A DNA stretch of 58,854 bases from Firmicutes bacterium UBA4996 (GTDB taxonomy: Bacteria > Bacillota > Limnochordia > Darwinibacteriales > Darwinibacteriaceae): the NCBI GenBank assembly GCA_002396805.1, contig DGYW01000064.1, forward strand, positions 44,719 to 103,572, given 5' to 3'. Position numbers and translations under genes: made by a program. This document shows, piece by piece, positions 8,104 through 16,788 of this stretch. Positions within the stretch are counted from its first letter, which is position 1. Each line of letters opens with the position of its first letter. A model generated the notes under the pieces. The model was not told the origin of the DNA. It saw only the letters and a list, made by a program, of their open reading frames with translations, and searched no databases.

Positions 8104-9854
8104 TGAGCTGGTTAATGGTGAATGGTCAGAGTGTTGTGCTTAATGGTGAGAAAAGTGTCTTAGATGTGGTGCGCAAGGCTGGAATTGATCTACCTACCTT
8201 GTGTTATCACCCTGAGTTAACCATTCATGGTGCCTGTCGCCTCTGTATGGTAGAAATCGAAGGTCGGGGCATCGTTGCAGCTTGTCATACTCCTCCTGAA
8301 GCTGGTATGGTAATTAGTACCAATAGCGCGGTGTTACGCCGCTTGCGGAAAATGGCTTTGGAATTATTGCTATCTCGCCACGATCGGGAGTGTACTAGTT
8401 GTTCCCGCAGTGGTCATTGTTCGCTGCAAGATTTATCTTATCGCTTTGGCATTACTGATTTGCGCTTTAAGCAAGAACATGACAAACAGCTGCCGATTGA
8501 TCGTAGTTCAATCATTCTTCGCGATCCTAATAAGTGCATCTTATGTGGAGAGTGCGTGCGGATCTGTGGAGAAATCCAGGGTATCGGCGTATATGACTTT
8601 GTCCATCGCGGCGCAAAAATGGTTGTAGATACTGCATTTGGCCAACATCTTGCTGAAACTGATTGTGTACACTGCGGACAGTGTGCGGCTATTTGTCCTA
8701 CTGGGGCCTTGGTGATTAAACCTCAAATCAACGAGGCGTGGGCGGCTCTAAATGATCCAACAAAGACAGTGATCATCCAGATCGCCCCAGCTGTTAGAGT
8801 TTCCATTGGCGAAGAATTCAACCTGCCGCCAGGTCAGTCCACCATGGGCCAACTCATCTCGGCTCTAAGATCCATGGGCGCCTCTAAAGTGTTTGATACG
8901 AGCTTCGCTGCTGATATTACTGTATTAGAAGAAACCAAAGAGTTCTTTCAGCGTGTAGAATCCGGTGAGAACATGCCTCAGTTTACCTCTTGCTGTCCAG
9001 CGTGGGTTAAGTATGCGGAACAATCTTATCCGGAGTATTTAAGTCATCTCTCTAGCTGTCGCTCACCACAACAAATGTTAGGGTCACTTGTGAAGAAGCA
9101 TTACGCCAAGGAGCTAGGGAAAAAGCCCGAAGAGCTGTTCATGATTAGTATCATGCCTTGCACTGCTAAAAAGTTCGAGGCTTCCCGAGAAGAATTCACC
9201 ACTTCTGGAGTGCCCGATGTTGATTTGGTCATTACCACTCAAGAGTTAGCCCATATGATTAAGGAAGCCGGAATTGACTTCGCATCTCTCCCAACAACGC
9301 CACCCGATCAGCCTTTTGGCTTTGTGACTGGCGCCGGAGTGATCTTCGGGGTAACAGGTGGAGTATCGGAAGCAGTTTTGCGGCTGGGCTACGAGTTGAT
9401 TACTGAACAAGAGCTAGAAGACGTTGTTTTCTCTGAAGTCCGAGGTTATAGCGGCTTGCGGAGTTGTGAACTGACCATTAAAGACCGCACTTTGCGTTTG
9501 GCTGTTGTGAATGGCCTGGCAAATGCCAAGACGTTGCTGGAAGATCTAAAATCAGGTAAGGCCCAGTATGATTTAGTAGAAGTCATGGCTTGTCCAGGGG
9601 GATGCATCGGCGGTGCCGGGCAGCCCATTACCAATGTGAATCGCCAGGTCCGCCATGAACGGGGAGCGGGACTTTATTTAGATGACAAGGCCGGTCCGGT
9701 TCAAAAATCGCAGCAGAATCCCGCTGTCTTGGAAGTTTATCAGAAATGGCTTAAAGAACCAGGTAGCGCAGAAGCGCACGAAGCATTGCATACCACCTAT
9801 AGAGAGAGGGATGCTCGATGCAAAATAACTCAACCACTGCCTGGAAAGGTCTAG
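8103..9854 (+). CDS. hydA: [FeFe] hydrogenase catalytic subunit (HydA/HndD), group A3 type
   Basis: The H2-producing/oxidising subunit, 583 residues. The N-terminus has a NuoG-like [2Fe-2S] domain (C34, C45, C48, C61), then the His-ligated [4Fe-4S] motif (HDRECTSCSRSGHC, about 93-106), then two ferredoxin [4Fe-4S] clusters (CILCGECVRIC and CVHCGQCAAICP). The H-cluster domain carries all three signatures: TSCCPAW near 296, MPCTAKKFE near 350 and MACPGGCIGGAGQP near 494. The last has Ala where GGGQP is most common. A C-terminal [2Fe-2S] domain, present in Thermotoga HydA, is absent; the length matches Desulfovibrio HndD. No hydEFG maturases are in the window. GTG start overlaps the hydB stop. 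Confidence 0.97.
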   Translation: MSWLMVNGQSVVLNGEKSVLDVVRKAGIDLPTLCYHPELTIHGACRLCMVEIEGRGIVAACHTPPEAGMVISTNSAVLRRLRKMALELLLSRHDRECTSCSRSGHCSLQDLSYRFGITDLRFKQEHDKQLPIDRSSIILRDPNKCILCGECVRICGEIQGIGVYDFVHRGAKMVVDTAFGQHLAETDCVHCGQCAAICPTGALVIKPQINEAWAALNDPTKTVIIQIAPAVRVSIGEEFNLPPGQSTMGQLISALRSMGASKVFDTSFAADITVLEETKEFFQRVESGENMPQFTSCCPAWVKYAEQSYPEYLSHLSSCRSPQQMLGSLVKKHYAKELGKKPEELFMISIMPCTAKKFEASREEFTTSGVPDVDLVITTQELAHMIKEAGIDFASLPTTPPDQPFGFVTGAGVIFGVTGGVSEAVLRLGYELITEQELEDVVFSEVRGYSGLRSCELTIKDRTLRLAVVNGLANAKTLLEDLKSGKAQYDLVEVMACPGGCIGGAGQPITNVNRQVRHERGAGLYLDDKAGPVQKSQQNPAVLEVYQKWLKEPGSAEAHEALHTTYRERDARCKITQPLPGKV

Positions 9855-10648
9855 TAATCCCAACTAGTATCTTATTCTTGTGGGTATTCTTAGGTATGAT
9901 CGGCAGGCTAAATACCCAGTTGTTCCCAACTTTGGGAGAGGTGTGGGACGCCTTTTGTTATCTAGTTCAGAAGGGTCTACTGTGGCATCATGTGGCCGAC
10001 AGTTTGTCTCGGGTTCTTGCCGGGTTTGGCTTAGCTATTCTTGTTGGCGTACCATTAGGACTGCTGATGGGCTGTGTTCCCCAAAGTCATATCTGGTTTG
10101 GACCCATGCTGCACTTTTTGCGCCAGATTCCACCTACTGCCTGGGTTCCGGTCTTCTTGCTTTGGTTCGGGATTGGAGAAGGCCCGAAATTCGCAGTGAT
10201 CTTTTATGCGTCGGTGTTTCCTATTGTCATTAACTCTGCCCTTGGTGTACAGCAGATTCCTAGAGAGTATTGGGAAGTAAGTCGAGTTCTTTGTTTGTCC
10301 CCTTGGAAGACCCTGACCACTCTGGTGATACCAGGCAGCTATCAAGCTGTCTGCACCGGTTTACGATTGGGAATGGGCATGAGTTGGAGAGCAATTGTGG
10401 CCGCAGAAATGTTAGCTTCCACCAGTGGTCTAGGTTATCTAGTTATGTCATCTAGGTCGTTAGCTCGAGTCGATGAGATGTTTGCGGGAATTGCCCTAAT
10501 CGGTTTGATCGGTATTGTGATTGATGCGGCCTTTGTGAAAGTCCAAAATCATCTAATTCCCGCTTGGAGATGGCGGGTTACTAAAGCTGGAGGTGAAGAA
10601 CTTGTCGGCGCCCCTGCTCCAGTTACAGCAAGTTTCCAAGAAGTTTAA
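9818..10648 (+). CDS. ABC transporter permease, SsuC/TauC/NrtB type
   Basis: An inner-membrane permease of 276 residues with about six helices. The conserved permease-ATPase contact loop appears as EYWEVSRVLCLSPWKTLTTL followed by VIPG, near residues 148-173. This family works with SsuA-like binding proteins to import sulfonates, taurine, nitrate or thiamine precursors; sequence alone does not say which. The ATG at 9818 has AGAGAGGG upstream and lies 37 bases inside hydA, so translation of hydrogenase and transporter is probably coupled. The next gene (ATPase) overlaps its end. Confidence 0.9.
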   Translation: MQNNSTTAWKGLVIPTSILFLWVFLGMIGRLNTQLFPTLGEVWDAFCYLVQKGLLWHHVADSLSRVLAGFGLAILVGVPLGLLMGCVPQSHIWFGPMLHFLRQIPPTAWVPVFLLWFGIGEGPKFAVIFYASVFPIVINSALGVQQIPREYWEVSRVLCLSPWKTLTTLVIPGSYQAVCTGLRLGMGMSWRAIVAAEMLASTSGLGYLVMSSRSLARVDEMFAGIALIGLIGIVIDAAFVKVQNHLIPAWRWRVTKAGGEELVGAPAPVTASFQEV

Positions 10649-11333
10649 TGATGGAGACGCGCGCGGCAATGTATTAGCACTCCGCGACGTTAATCTCACG
10701 GTACAAAAAGGGGAGTTCGTCTCTATCTTAGGGCCGAGTGGGTGTGGAAAGTCTACTCTGCTGCGGATTATTGCCGGGCTCACTGCCCCAACTGCAGGGC
10801 GATGCCTCTATAAAGGGCAGCCTGTTACTAAACCTAGTCTAGAGCGCGGCTATGTGTTTCAAGATCCTAGGCTGTTTCCCTGGCTTACCGTGTTAGAAAA
10901 CATCAATCTAGCTAATTCTTCCATTAATGGAGAAGAGCTTCTAGAAAAGATGGATCTAGCTGAATTTGGTCAAGCGTTACCCCACGAACTCTCTGGGGGT
11001 ATGGCCCGCAGGGTGGCCTTAGCTCGGGCTTTGGCCCCAAGACCAAGCTTGTTGCTCTTGGATGAACCCCTTGCTAGTTTAGACTTGCCGTTGCGGCACA
11101 ATCTACAAACAGAACTACAGCGAATTTGGGAACAACATGGCGTAACCTGTATTTTAGTTACCCACGATATTGATGAGGCCTTAGCCTTAGGTACTCGGTT
11201 AATCATGTTGAGTAAACGTCCCGGTAGTATTCGCTACGATATCCCATTGGAGTTGTCGTTGCCACGTACGGGACATCAAGAGCGAGTAAGGGCTTTGAAG
11301 ACCCAAGTTTTGGAATGGATGGAGGTGCGCTAA
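10602..11333 (+). CDS. ABC transporter ATP-binding protein, SsuB/TauB type
   Basis: The cytoplasmic ATPase of the preceding permease, about 243 residues. Walker A is GPSGCGKST, the signature is LSGGMARRVALARA, Walker B is LLLLDEPLASLD, and the switch histidine is in VTHDIDEA. TTG at 10602 is preferred as start because GGAGGTG ends six bases before it; a GTG at 10593 would overlap that ribosome site. The coding region overlaps the permease by 47 bases, and its TAA shares a base with the ATG of the binding-protein gene, so the three are one translational unit. Confidence 0.9.
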   Translation: MSAPLLQLQQVSKKFNDGDARGNVLALRDVNLTVQKGEFVSILGPSGCGKSTLLRIIAGLTAPTAGRCLYKGQPVTKPSLERGYVFQDPRLFPWLTVLENINLANSSINGEELLEKMDLAEFGQALPHELSGGMARRVALARALAPRPSLLLLDEPLASLDLPLRHNLQTELQRIWEQHGVTCILVTHDIDEALALGTRLIMLSKRPGSIRYDIPLELSLPRTGHQERVRALKTQVLEWMEVR

Positions 11334-12259
11334 TGAAACGACGCGGCAGCTTATTTAACTTGATTCTTTTTGGATTGGTTCTTGTTTTTGCATTGGGTGT
11401 TGCTATTCCAGAAGTCAAAGGTAAACCCGTTATCCGTTTAGCCTACAATCCATTGCCTTTTAATCTACCCAGCCTGATTGAAAAAGAGCAGAACTTCATG
11501 GTTAAGCAAGGCTTTGAGGTTCAGTATGATACCTTTTTGGTGGGGCATGCCATGACGGAGGCCATGGCATCAGGCGATTTGGATGTGGCCCCAGTGATGG
11601 GAGCAACTTCCACCATTGTCTCTAAGGCAGGTGGCAGGGAGATTAAGGTGATTGGTTGCTACAGTAAAGCTCCAGGAGCATTTGGTCTTGCGGTTCGGCC
11701 AGGCGGTATTACCATTGAGCAGCTTAAGGGCGCCAAGATTGCTGTGCCCATTGGTACCGAAGCCCATGTTTTGCTCGGAAAGATTTTGGCTGAGCAAGGT
11801 CTGACATTAAGAGATGTGCAGTTGGTTAATCTTTTAATTCCTGATGGTATTACTGCTTTACAAGGTGGGCAAGTAGATGGAGCCATGATAGTAGAACCAG
11901 TCATGTCTCGCCTAGAGCAAGCTGGCAAAATCACAATACTCCGCGATGGCGTCGGCTTAATTAGTGGGCTCACACTTTCGGTGGTACCAGCTACTCTGGT
12001 GGGTAGCGATCAGATTAGTGCTTTCCAAAGGGCTCATAACCAAAGTCTCACTTATTTAAGAGAACATCCGGAACAGGCAAGAGTTTTAGCGATTTCTGCG
12101 TTAGATCTTCCGCCTTCAGTCGTGGAAAGTGTGGCCAAGAAATACATTTTTGATCCCGACATTACTGAGGAGCTTCGCATGGAACTTGAAGATACCATTT
12201 GCTTCTTATATAATGAAGGAATTATTCGCAAACGTATTTCAGTCGATGATTTGTTCTAA
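11333..12259 (+). CDS. ABC transporter substrate-binding protein, SsuA/TauA/NMT1-like
   Basis: A periplasmic binding protein of 308 residues. A basic N-terminus and hydrophobic stretch (residues 8-25) form a signal peptide, without the cysteine of a lipoprotein. The body has the features of the NMT1/SsuA fold, for example RLAYNPLPFNLP at the start and PDGITALQGGQVDGAMIVEP near residue 170. GGAGGTGCGC precedes the ATG at 11333. It closes the hydrogenase/transporter operon; a stem-loop follows. The ligand could be an organosulfur compound, a thiamine or flavin precursor or an oxyanion; the hydrogenase context does not decide. Confidence 0.88.
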   Translation: MKRRGSLFNLILFGLVLVFALGVAIPEVKGKPVIRLAYNPLPFNLPSLIEKEQNFMVKQGFEVQYDTFLVGHAMTEAMASGDLDVAPVMGATSTIVSKAGGREIKVIGCYSKAPGAFGLAVRPGGITIEQLKGAKIAVPIGTEAHVLLGKILAEQGLTLRDVQLVNLLIPDGITALQGGQVDGAMIVEPVMSRLEQAGKITILRDGVGLISGLTLSVVPATLVGSDQISAFQRAHNQSLTYLREHPEQARVLAISALDLPPSVVESVAKKYIFDPDITEELRMELEDTICFLYNEGIIRKRISVDDLF

Positions 12260-12288
12260 GATTGTCTAATACCCAATAGAATTTCCGC

Positions 12289-12327
12289 ACGCCGGTGGTT
12301 CCGTTAAGGACCGCCGGCGTTTGTGTT
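12289..12327 (+). terminator. Stem-loop terminator after the hydrogenase/transporter operon
   Basis: ACGCCGG(T)GGTTCC at 12289-12302 pairs with GGACCGCCGGCGT at 12308-12320 with one bulge, followed by the weak tract TTTGTGTT. The stem is strong and the T-run imperfect. Confidence 0.65.
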
Positions 12328-12412
12328 CCCACTAAATGGGTTTCAATGTATCTGTGATTGGCAACTTGAGCATTAGCATATGTAAATTTGTGGTCTTGAA
12401 GGTAAATAGAAG

Positions 12413-12441
12413 TTGACTTAGGTGTTGACTTCGCATATAAT
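12413..12441 (+). promoter_or_regulatory. Strong sigma-70-type promoter of the phosphodiester/sugar locus
   Basis: TTGACT at 12413-12418, a 17-base spacer and a perfect TATAAT at 12436-12441. A second TTGACT lies in the spacer at 12425-12430. It is the only promoter seen upstream of the 12.5-20.3 kb gene run. The rest of the gap from 12260 to 12521 holds the terminator and the ribosome site AAAAGGAG, nothing else recognised. Confidence 0.8.
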
Positions 12442-12521
12442 CAAGTTAGTTGAGAATGTTGCTTGATGAAGTTTTCTTATGAACTACAATAGGACTAGTT
12501 GATAAAAAGGAGCGTGGGACC

Positions 12522-13484
12522 TTGCATAATCAGCGGAGACGATTTTTTGGATATGTTTTAATGGCTTTATTAGTGGCCTTATTTGTGGCGGCCTTAGTTT
12601 CTACTACTCCAACAGCGTTAGCTAGCACAGCACAGGGAAAATTAGTCATTCGTTACTTCGATCTAGAGGTGGAGGATCGAGATAGTCTTCCAGCTAACGT
12701 TGATCCGGATGTGACCTCGGGGGACGTAATCCTGATCACAACTCCTGATGGACAACACATCATGATTGACTCCACTGTGCCCCATCTGGGGACGGCTCTA
12801 GTCACTCGTCTGCGGGAGTTGGGTGTGGAGAAGCTACATTATGCCTTCGCCACTCATCCCCATGTAGATCACATCGGTGGTTATCAAACGCTGTTAGATC
12901 ATATACCTGTTGACGTCTTTTACCAAATTAATCTTCCGTATGAAACATCTGGCAATTACCATCGTCTTCAAAACGCAATTGCCCGAAACAACGTGACAAT
13001 GGAGTATGTGGAGTGCGGTGATGTTTTCCAAATTGGTGAAGTACGTCTCGAAGCGTTGAATCCGCCCAGGGGCACCTCTAGGGAGACGGTTCCTGGTGAT
13101 ATGCAAATGCCTACGGCTTTTGTGAACGATCTGTCTTTGGTTCTTCGCTTAGACTATAAGGACTTTTCCATGCTGTTCACTGGCGATATTTACATGGCTA
13201 GAGAAATGGAGCTGCTGGATGCTTTTCCCGCTGATAAATTAAAGGTAGATATTCTCGATGTGCCACACCATGGTTGTGTCTCGAGCTCTTCTACGATCTT
13301 CTTAATGACTGTGGACCCCAAATATGCCATCATCAGCATGGACGGGATTTGCTCCACCCCAGTTTATAACAAATATCTCCAACGGGGGATTGAGGTGTTT
13401 ATTACTGGGTATAACGGTGAAATAACGATTGTCACTGATGGAGATGAAATCGAGATCACTACAGAAAAAGAATTGCGTAATTAA
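12522..13484 (+). CDS. Secreted metallo-beta-lactamase-fold hydrolase (ComEC/Rec2-like domain), copy 1
   Basis: A 320-residue exported protein with a signal peptide (RRRFFGYV then a hydrophobic run, cleavage near ALAS). The metal-binding motif HPHVDH is near residue 112, with later ligand regions LLFTGDIY and DVPHHG. This layout matches the MBL domain of ComEC-like competence proteins, here free of any membrane domain; such enzymes are thought to cut phosphodiester bonds. Start is TTG 12522 with AAAAGGAG nine bases upstream. A paralogue of equal length sits at 26459. Both lie in sugar-transport operons, and here the next genes are a HAD phosphatase and a phosphodiester glycosidase. Substrate unknown. 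Confidence 0.85.
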   Translation: MHNQRRRFFGYVLMALLVALFVAALVSTTPTALASTAQGKLVIRYFDLEVEDRDSLPANVDPDVTSGDVILITTPDGQHIMIDSTVPHLGTALVTRLRELGVEKLHYAFATHPHVDHIGGYQTLLDHIPVDVFYQINLPYETSGNYHRLQNAIARNNVTMEYVECGDVFQIGEVRLEALNPPRGTSRETVPGDMQMPTAFVNDLSLVLRLDYKDFSMLFTGDIYMAREMELLDAFPADKLKVDILDVPHHGCVSSSSTIFLMTVDPKYAIISMDGICSTPVYNKYLQRGIEVFITGYNGEITIVTDGDEIEITTEKELRN

Positions 13485-13513
13485 TTGACTTTGTTAATTT
13501 GGAGGAACTACAC

Positions 13514-14269
13514 ATGCCCAACATTGCCCTTATTGCTCTTGACTTAGATAACACTATGCTGACTAATGACAAACAGATCTCTGCACCAACGAAGTATTGG
13601 ATTAATCGTGCTCACAAAGCTGGGATAACGGTGATCTTTACAACTGGTCGGGGTATTCAGACTACGCAGCATCTCTGGGAAGAGCTCGAACTTGAGACTC
13701 CAATGGTGCTCGTAAATGGGGCTGAGATTTGGAAAAGGCCAGGGGAGCTAATGGAACGTCATATTCTAGCGAGTGAGGACGTGCGCGACTTAGTGAAGTT
13801 TGCTGAGGCAAACGGAGCGAGGTTTTGGGGCTATAGTGTGGAAAGTCTGAGCCACTCTCGTGATTGGTCGGAAGCCATGTACGAACAGAGTTGGCTGAAA
13901 TTTGGAATTCGTCACAATGACTTAGAAGTCATCAATCGATTGCGTGACGAGGTGCGTAGTTGGGGGCGTTTTGAAGTCACCCAGTCACACCCAGTGAACA
14001 TGGAAATTTCATGTCCAGGAATTAGTAAGGCCTACGGACTTAAGAAGGTTTGCGAGTATCTACATATTGATCTTAACCAGGTAATGGCTGTTGGTGATAG
14101 TCATAACGACTATAAGATGCTGCAGGCCGCAGGGCTCGGTGTTGCCATGGCTAATGCTTCACCTGAAATCAAAGCAATAGCTGACGTGCACACTGCTTCC
14201 AATGAAGAAGATGGAGTGGCCAAGGCGATCCAACGTTATGTGTTTCAGGAGCAATTGGGGGTATCTTAA
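13514..14269 (+). CDS. HAD-superfamily phosphatase, Cof/YidA type
   Basis: A cytoplasmic phosphatase of 251 residues. Motif I is DLDNTML near residue 10, motif II TTGRG near 40, the conserved Lys lies in the GISKAYGL region, and motif IV is GDSHNDYKML. A type II cap between motifs II and III places it with Cof enzymes acting on sugar phosphates and nucleotides. ATG 13514 has GGAGGAAC upstream. Its stop overlaps the start of the phosphodiester glycosidase (TAATG), so the two are co-translated. A role in removing phosphate from an imported sugar is inferred from neighbours. Confidence 0.88.
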   Translation: MPNIALIALDLDNTMLTNDKQISAPTKYWINRAHKAGITVIFTTGRGIQTTQHLWEELELETPMVLVNGAEIWKRPGELMERHILASEDVRDLVKFAEANGARFWGYSVESLSHSRDWSEAMYEQSWLKFGIRHNDLEVINRLRDEVRSWGRFEVTQSHPVNMEISCPGISKAYGLKKVCEYLHIDLNQVMAVGDSHNDYKMLQAAGLGVAMANASPEIKAIADVHTASNEEDGVAKAIQRYVFQEQLGVS

Positions 14270-16788
14270 TGCAGGGCATTTACATTCATACATGGCAACA
14301 TAAGCTGCACATCAACGAACCTATTTCATCTGGCGTCACGCATGCTATTTTGGAATCTTTTTCAGAGCATCTACGGCAAGCTGTACGAGTTTGCACTGTA
14401 GATTTACAGGATCCTTTTACAGAAGTTGTGGCGGTATCTGCACAAGGTGGAGTGACTCGTTTAGAGACTGTACGTAACATAGCGGCGGAGTATGTTGACC
14501 AGAATAGACGGGTAGTAGCGGCTTTTAATGGGGACTTCTTTTCTTCTTTAGGTATTCCCTCAGGTTTGCAGATTACCGATGGCGAGATCATTTCCTCTCC
14601 AGTAACCACGAAGGTGGCCATGGTAATCACTGGTAATCGCTCAGTCGAGTTATTGCAGCACGTAAGCATGGATGCTTGGTTAAAGGTTGGGACAGAGCTA
14701 AAACTTAGTATTGATGCGGTCAATCGCACCCGTGGTTTAGGCCACGAAAACCATTTGTTCTTGTACACCGATCGTTTCGGAGGATCCACAAACACTCCGC
14801 AAGGCGGAGTGGAAGCGATCATAGAATTTCCCGAATCTTGCCGTTTGGAACCAAGTAAGACCTTGGTCGGAATAGTGCGCGGGGTGGGGGAACAAGGGAA
14901 CACTAATATTTCAAAGAAAAGCATGGTGCTCTCTGCCAGTGGAAATAAGGCCCTCTGGCTTCTTAATAATCTGGAATCTGGGGATCGGGTAGAATTGCAG
15001 ATCTCTTATAACCAGGGAGTAAACGAAGCCTGGCAGGTAATATCGGGTAACTCTACACTGGCTTATGCATTGTTATGGGATGGAAAACTCCTGCCTGAGA
15101 TCATAAATGAACAGAATCCTTTTTTTAGTGACCGGCATCCCCGGACGATTATTGCCACCAAAAAGGGGAAGCTCTACTTTATCACGATTGATGGCAGGCA
15201 ACCGGGTTATTCTGACGGGTTAACCCTAGCTGAAAGTGCCTATTACTTACAAGCATTGGGAATGGAAGACGCCATAAATGTTGATGGTGGAGGTTCTACC
15301 ACGTGCCTGATTAGGCCTTTGGGTGAATCGGATTTGGTGGTATCAAATCGGCCGTCCGACGGTTTCGAACGACCAGTGGGAAATGGAATGATTGTTCTTA
15401 ATACGGCGCCCAATGGGGACTTGCACAGATTATTAGTTGAGCCCAATGGTGAAGTGGCGGTGCTCAACGGGAGTACACTTACCTTTAAGGTAAAAGGTGT
15501 GGATCAATATCTGAATCCAGTAAATATCGATCATTCACAACTAAAGTGGAGCCTTAGAGGATCCATTGGTACTATCTCACAGACGGGTCAGCTTAAGGTA
15601 GAGAGTACTCCCGCGGCCGGTACTCTCGAAGTGAGTTTGGACGCCATCACAGCCTCGGTTCAGTTGTGTTCTACCGACACTATGGCCACTCTCGCTTTAG
15701 AATCAGACAATGCTATTTTGGAACCAGGCTCCGTAGAAGTTTTCCATCCCGTTGCCATTGGCCTCTCTGGCGAAAAAATCCAACTGTCGCCTGATGTTCT
15801 ACAGTGGTCGCTAGAAGGAAACATTGGACAGATTGATGCAAGCGGGACCTTAGCCGTTTCGACTGGTCTTAATAAAGGGGCAGTAGTAGTGCAATATGGT
15901 TCGCTAATCGCCCGCAAAGAGGTTCAGATCGGTAAGGAGCCACTGGTTTTAGTAGATTTTGAAAGCACAAAGGGACTAAGAGTTCAAACCAACAATGTGG
16001 TGCCCGATTCAGTCACCTTTAAACAGGTTTCTAGGCCACAACCCATTCGCTTTGGGGCTTTTTCGGGCCGTTTGAGCTACGACTTTAGCGGGCAGCCTGG
16101 TACCTCAAGTGTTACTATTGCTCTTCTGAACGAAAATGGCGAGATTGGGCGGGAAATTCCAGGAAACCCTCAGCGTTTTGGAATTTGGGTTTACGGAGAT
16201 GGAAAACGGCATTGGCTGCGCTTGGCAACAGTTGATGCGGCTAATAATAAACGGAATCTGAATTTTACAGCTTTGGGCGGACTGGATTGGGTGGGGTGGC
16301 GGTATGTTACCGCTGAACTTCCCACAAACACAGTTTATCCCATAACGGTGTTTGGTATCGTGTTAGTAGAACCAAGTGATGCTAATAAGAACTCCGGGGT
16401 TGTGTATTTTGACAATTTGCGGGCGGAGTATGTCAATCTCAACGAAGATTTAGAGGGTCCCAAGCTAGGGGATTTTAATCCTGCTTTCGACAGTGTAGTG
16501 CAAGAGCCGGGTCAAATCACTCTACGGGCTATCGATTTGCAAACAGGGGTGAATCCCAATTCGATCCAGATGTGGGTGAATCATAATTTGGTTACTACCG
16601 AATTTAATGAGGAAACTGGATTAATCACCTATACTCCACTGGAGCCCCTTGCGGCAGGCCAACACACTGTTCAGATTCATGTCACGGATAAGGCTGGTAA
16701 TCCTAGCCTTCCAGTGGATTGGGTTTTTCGCGTTGCTCCACAAGAACTCGCTAGAAAGAGGGATCACGATGCCAAACAATTTGTCTAG
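14269..16788 (+). CDS. Large phosphodiester glycosidase (NAGPA-type domain) with Ig-like and carbohydrate-binding-like modules
   Basis: An 839-residue multidomain protein. Residues about 70-385 form a NAGPA-type phosphodiester glycosidase domain, seen in AFNGDFF near 84, IDGRQPGYSDGLTL near 305 and NVDGGGSTT near 337. Enzymes of this family remove N-acetylglucosamine from its alpha-1-phosphodiester. After it come two Ig-like (Big-type) repeats (about 390-560), a galactose-binding-like beta region starting VLVDFESTKGL near 562, and a last Ig-like domain (about 735-825). Such modules usually belong to exported enzymes, yet no signal peptide is visible: the chain begins MQGIYIHTWQHKLHINEP. The start is fixed by overlap with the HAD stop, and its end overlaps the permease gene by 20 bases. 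Confidence 0.85.
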   Translation: MQGIYIHTWQHKLHINEPISSGVTHAILESFSEHLRQAVRVCTVDLQDPFTEVVAVSAQGGVTRLETVRNIAAEYVDQNRRVVAAFNGDFFSSLGIPSGLQITDGEIISSPVTTKVAMVITGNRSVELLQHVSMDAWLKVGTELKLSIDAVNRTRGLGHENHLFLYTDRFGGSTNTPQGGVEAIIEFPESCRLEPSKTLVGIVRGVGEQGNTNISKKSMVLSASGNKALWLLNNLESGDRVELQISYNQGVNEAWQVISGNSTLAYALLWDGKLLPEIINEQNPFFSDRHPRTIIATKKGKLYFITIDGRQPGYSDGLTLAESAYYLQALGMEDAINVDGGGSTTCLIRPLGESDLVVSNRPSDGFERPVGNGMIVLNTAPNGDLHRLLVEPNGEVAVLNGSTLTFKVKGVDQYLNPVNIDHSQLKWSLRGSIGTISQTGQLKVESTPAAGTLEVSLDAITASVQLCSTDTMATLALESDNAILEPGSVEVFHPVAIGLSGEKIQLSPDVLQWSLEGNIGQIDASGTLAVSTGLNKGAVVVQYGSLIARKEVQIGKEPLVLVDFESTKGLRVQTNNVVPDSVTFKQVSRPQPIRFGAFSGRLSYDFSGQPGTSSVTIALLNENGEIGREIPGNPQRFGIWVYGDGKRHWLRLATVDAANNKRNLNFTALGGLDWVGWRYVTAELPTNTVYPITVFGIVLVEPSDANKNSGVVYFDNLRAEYVNLNEDLEGPKLGDFNPAFDSVVQEPGQITLRAIDLQTGVNPNSIQMWVNHNLVTTEFNEETGLITYTPLEPLAAGQHTVQIHVTDKAGNPSLPVDWVFRVAPQELARKRDHDAKQFV

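Noticed and set aside
9584..9640. Inactive hydrogenase because GGGQP reads GGAGQP
   Set aside because: All H-cluster cysteines and the rest of the three motifs are present; one Ala in this loop is not enough to call the enzyme inactive.
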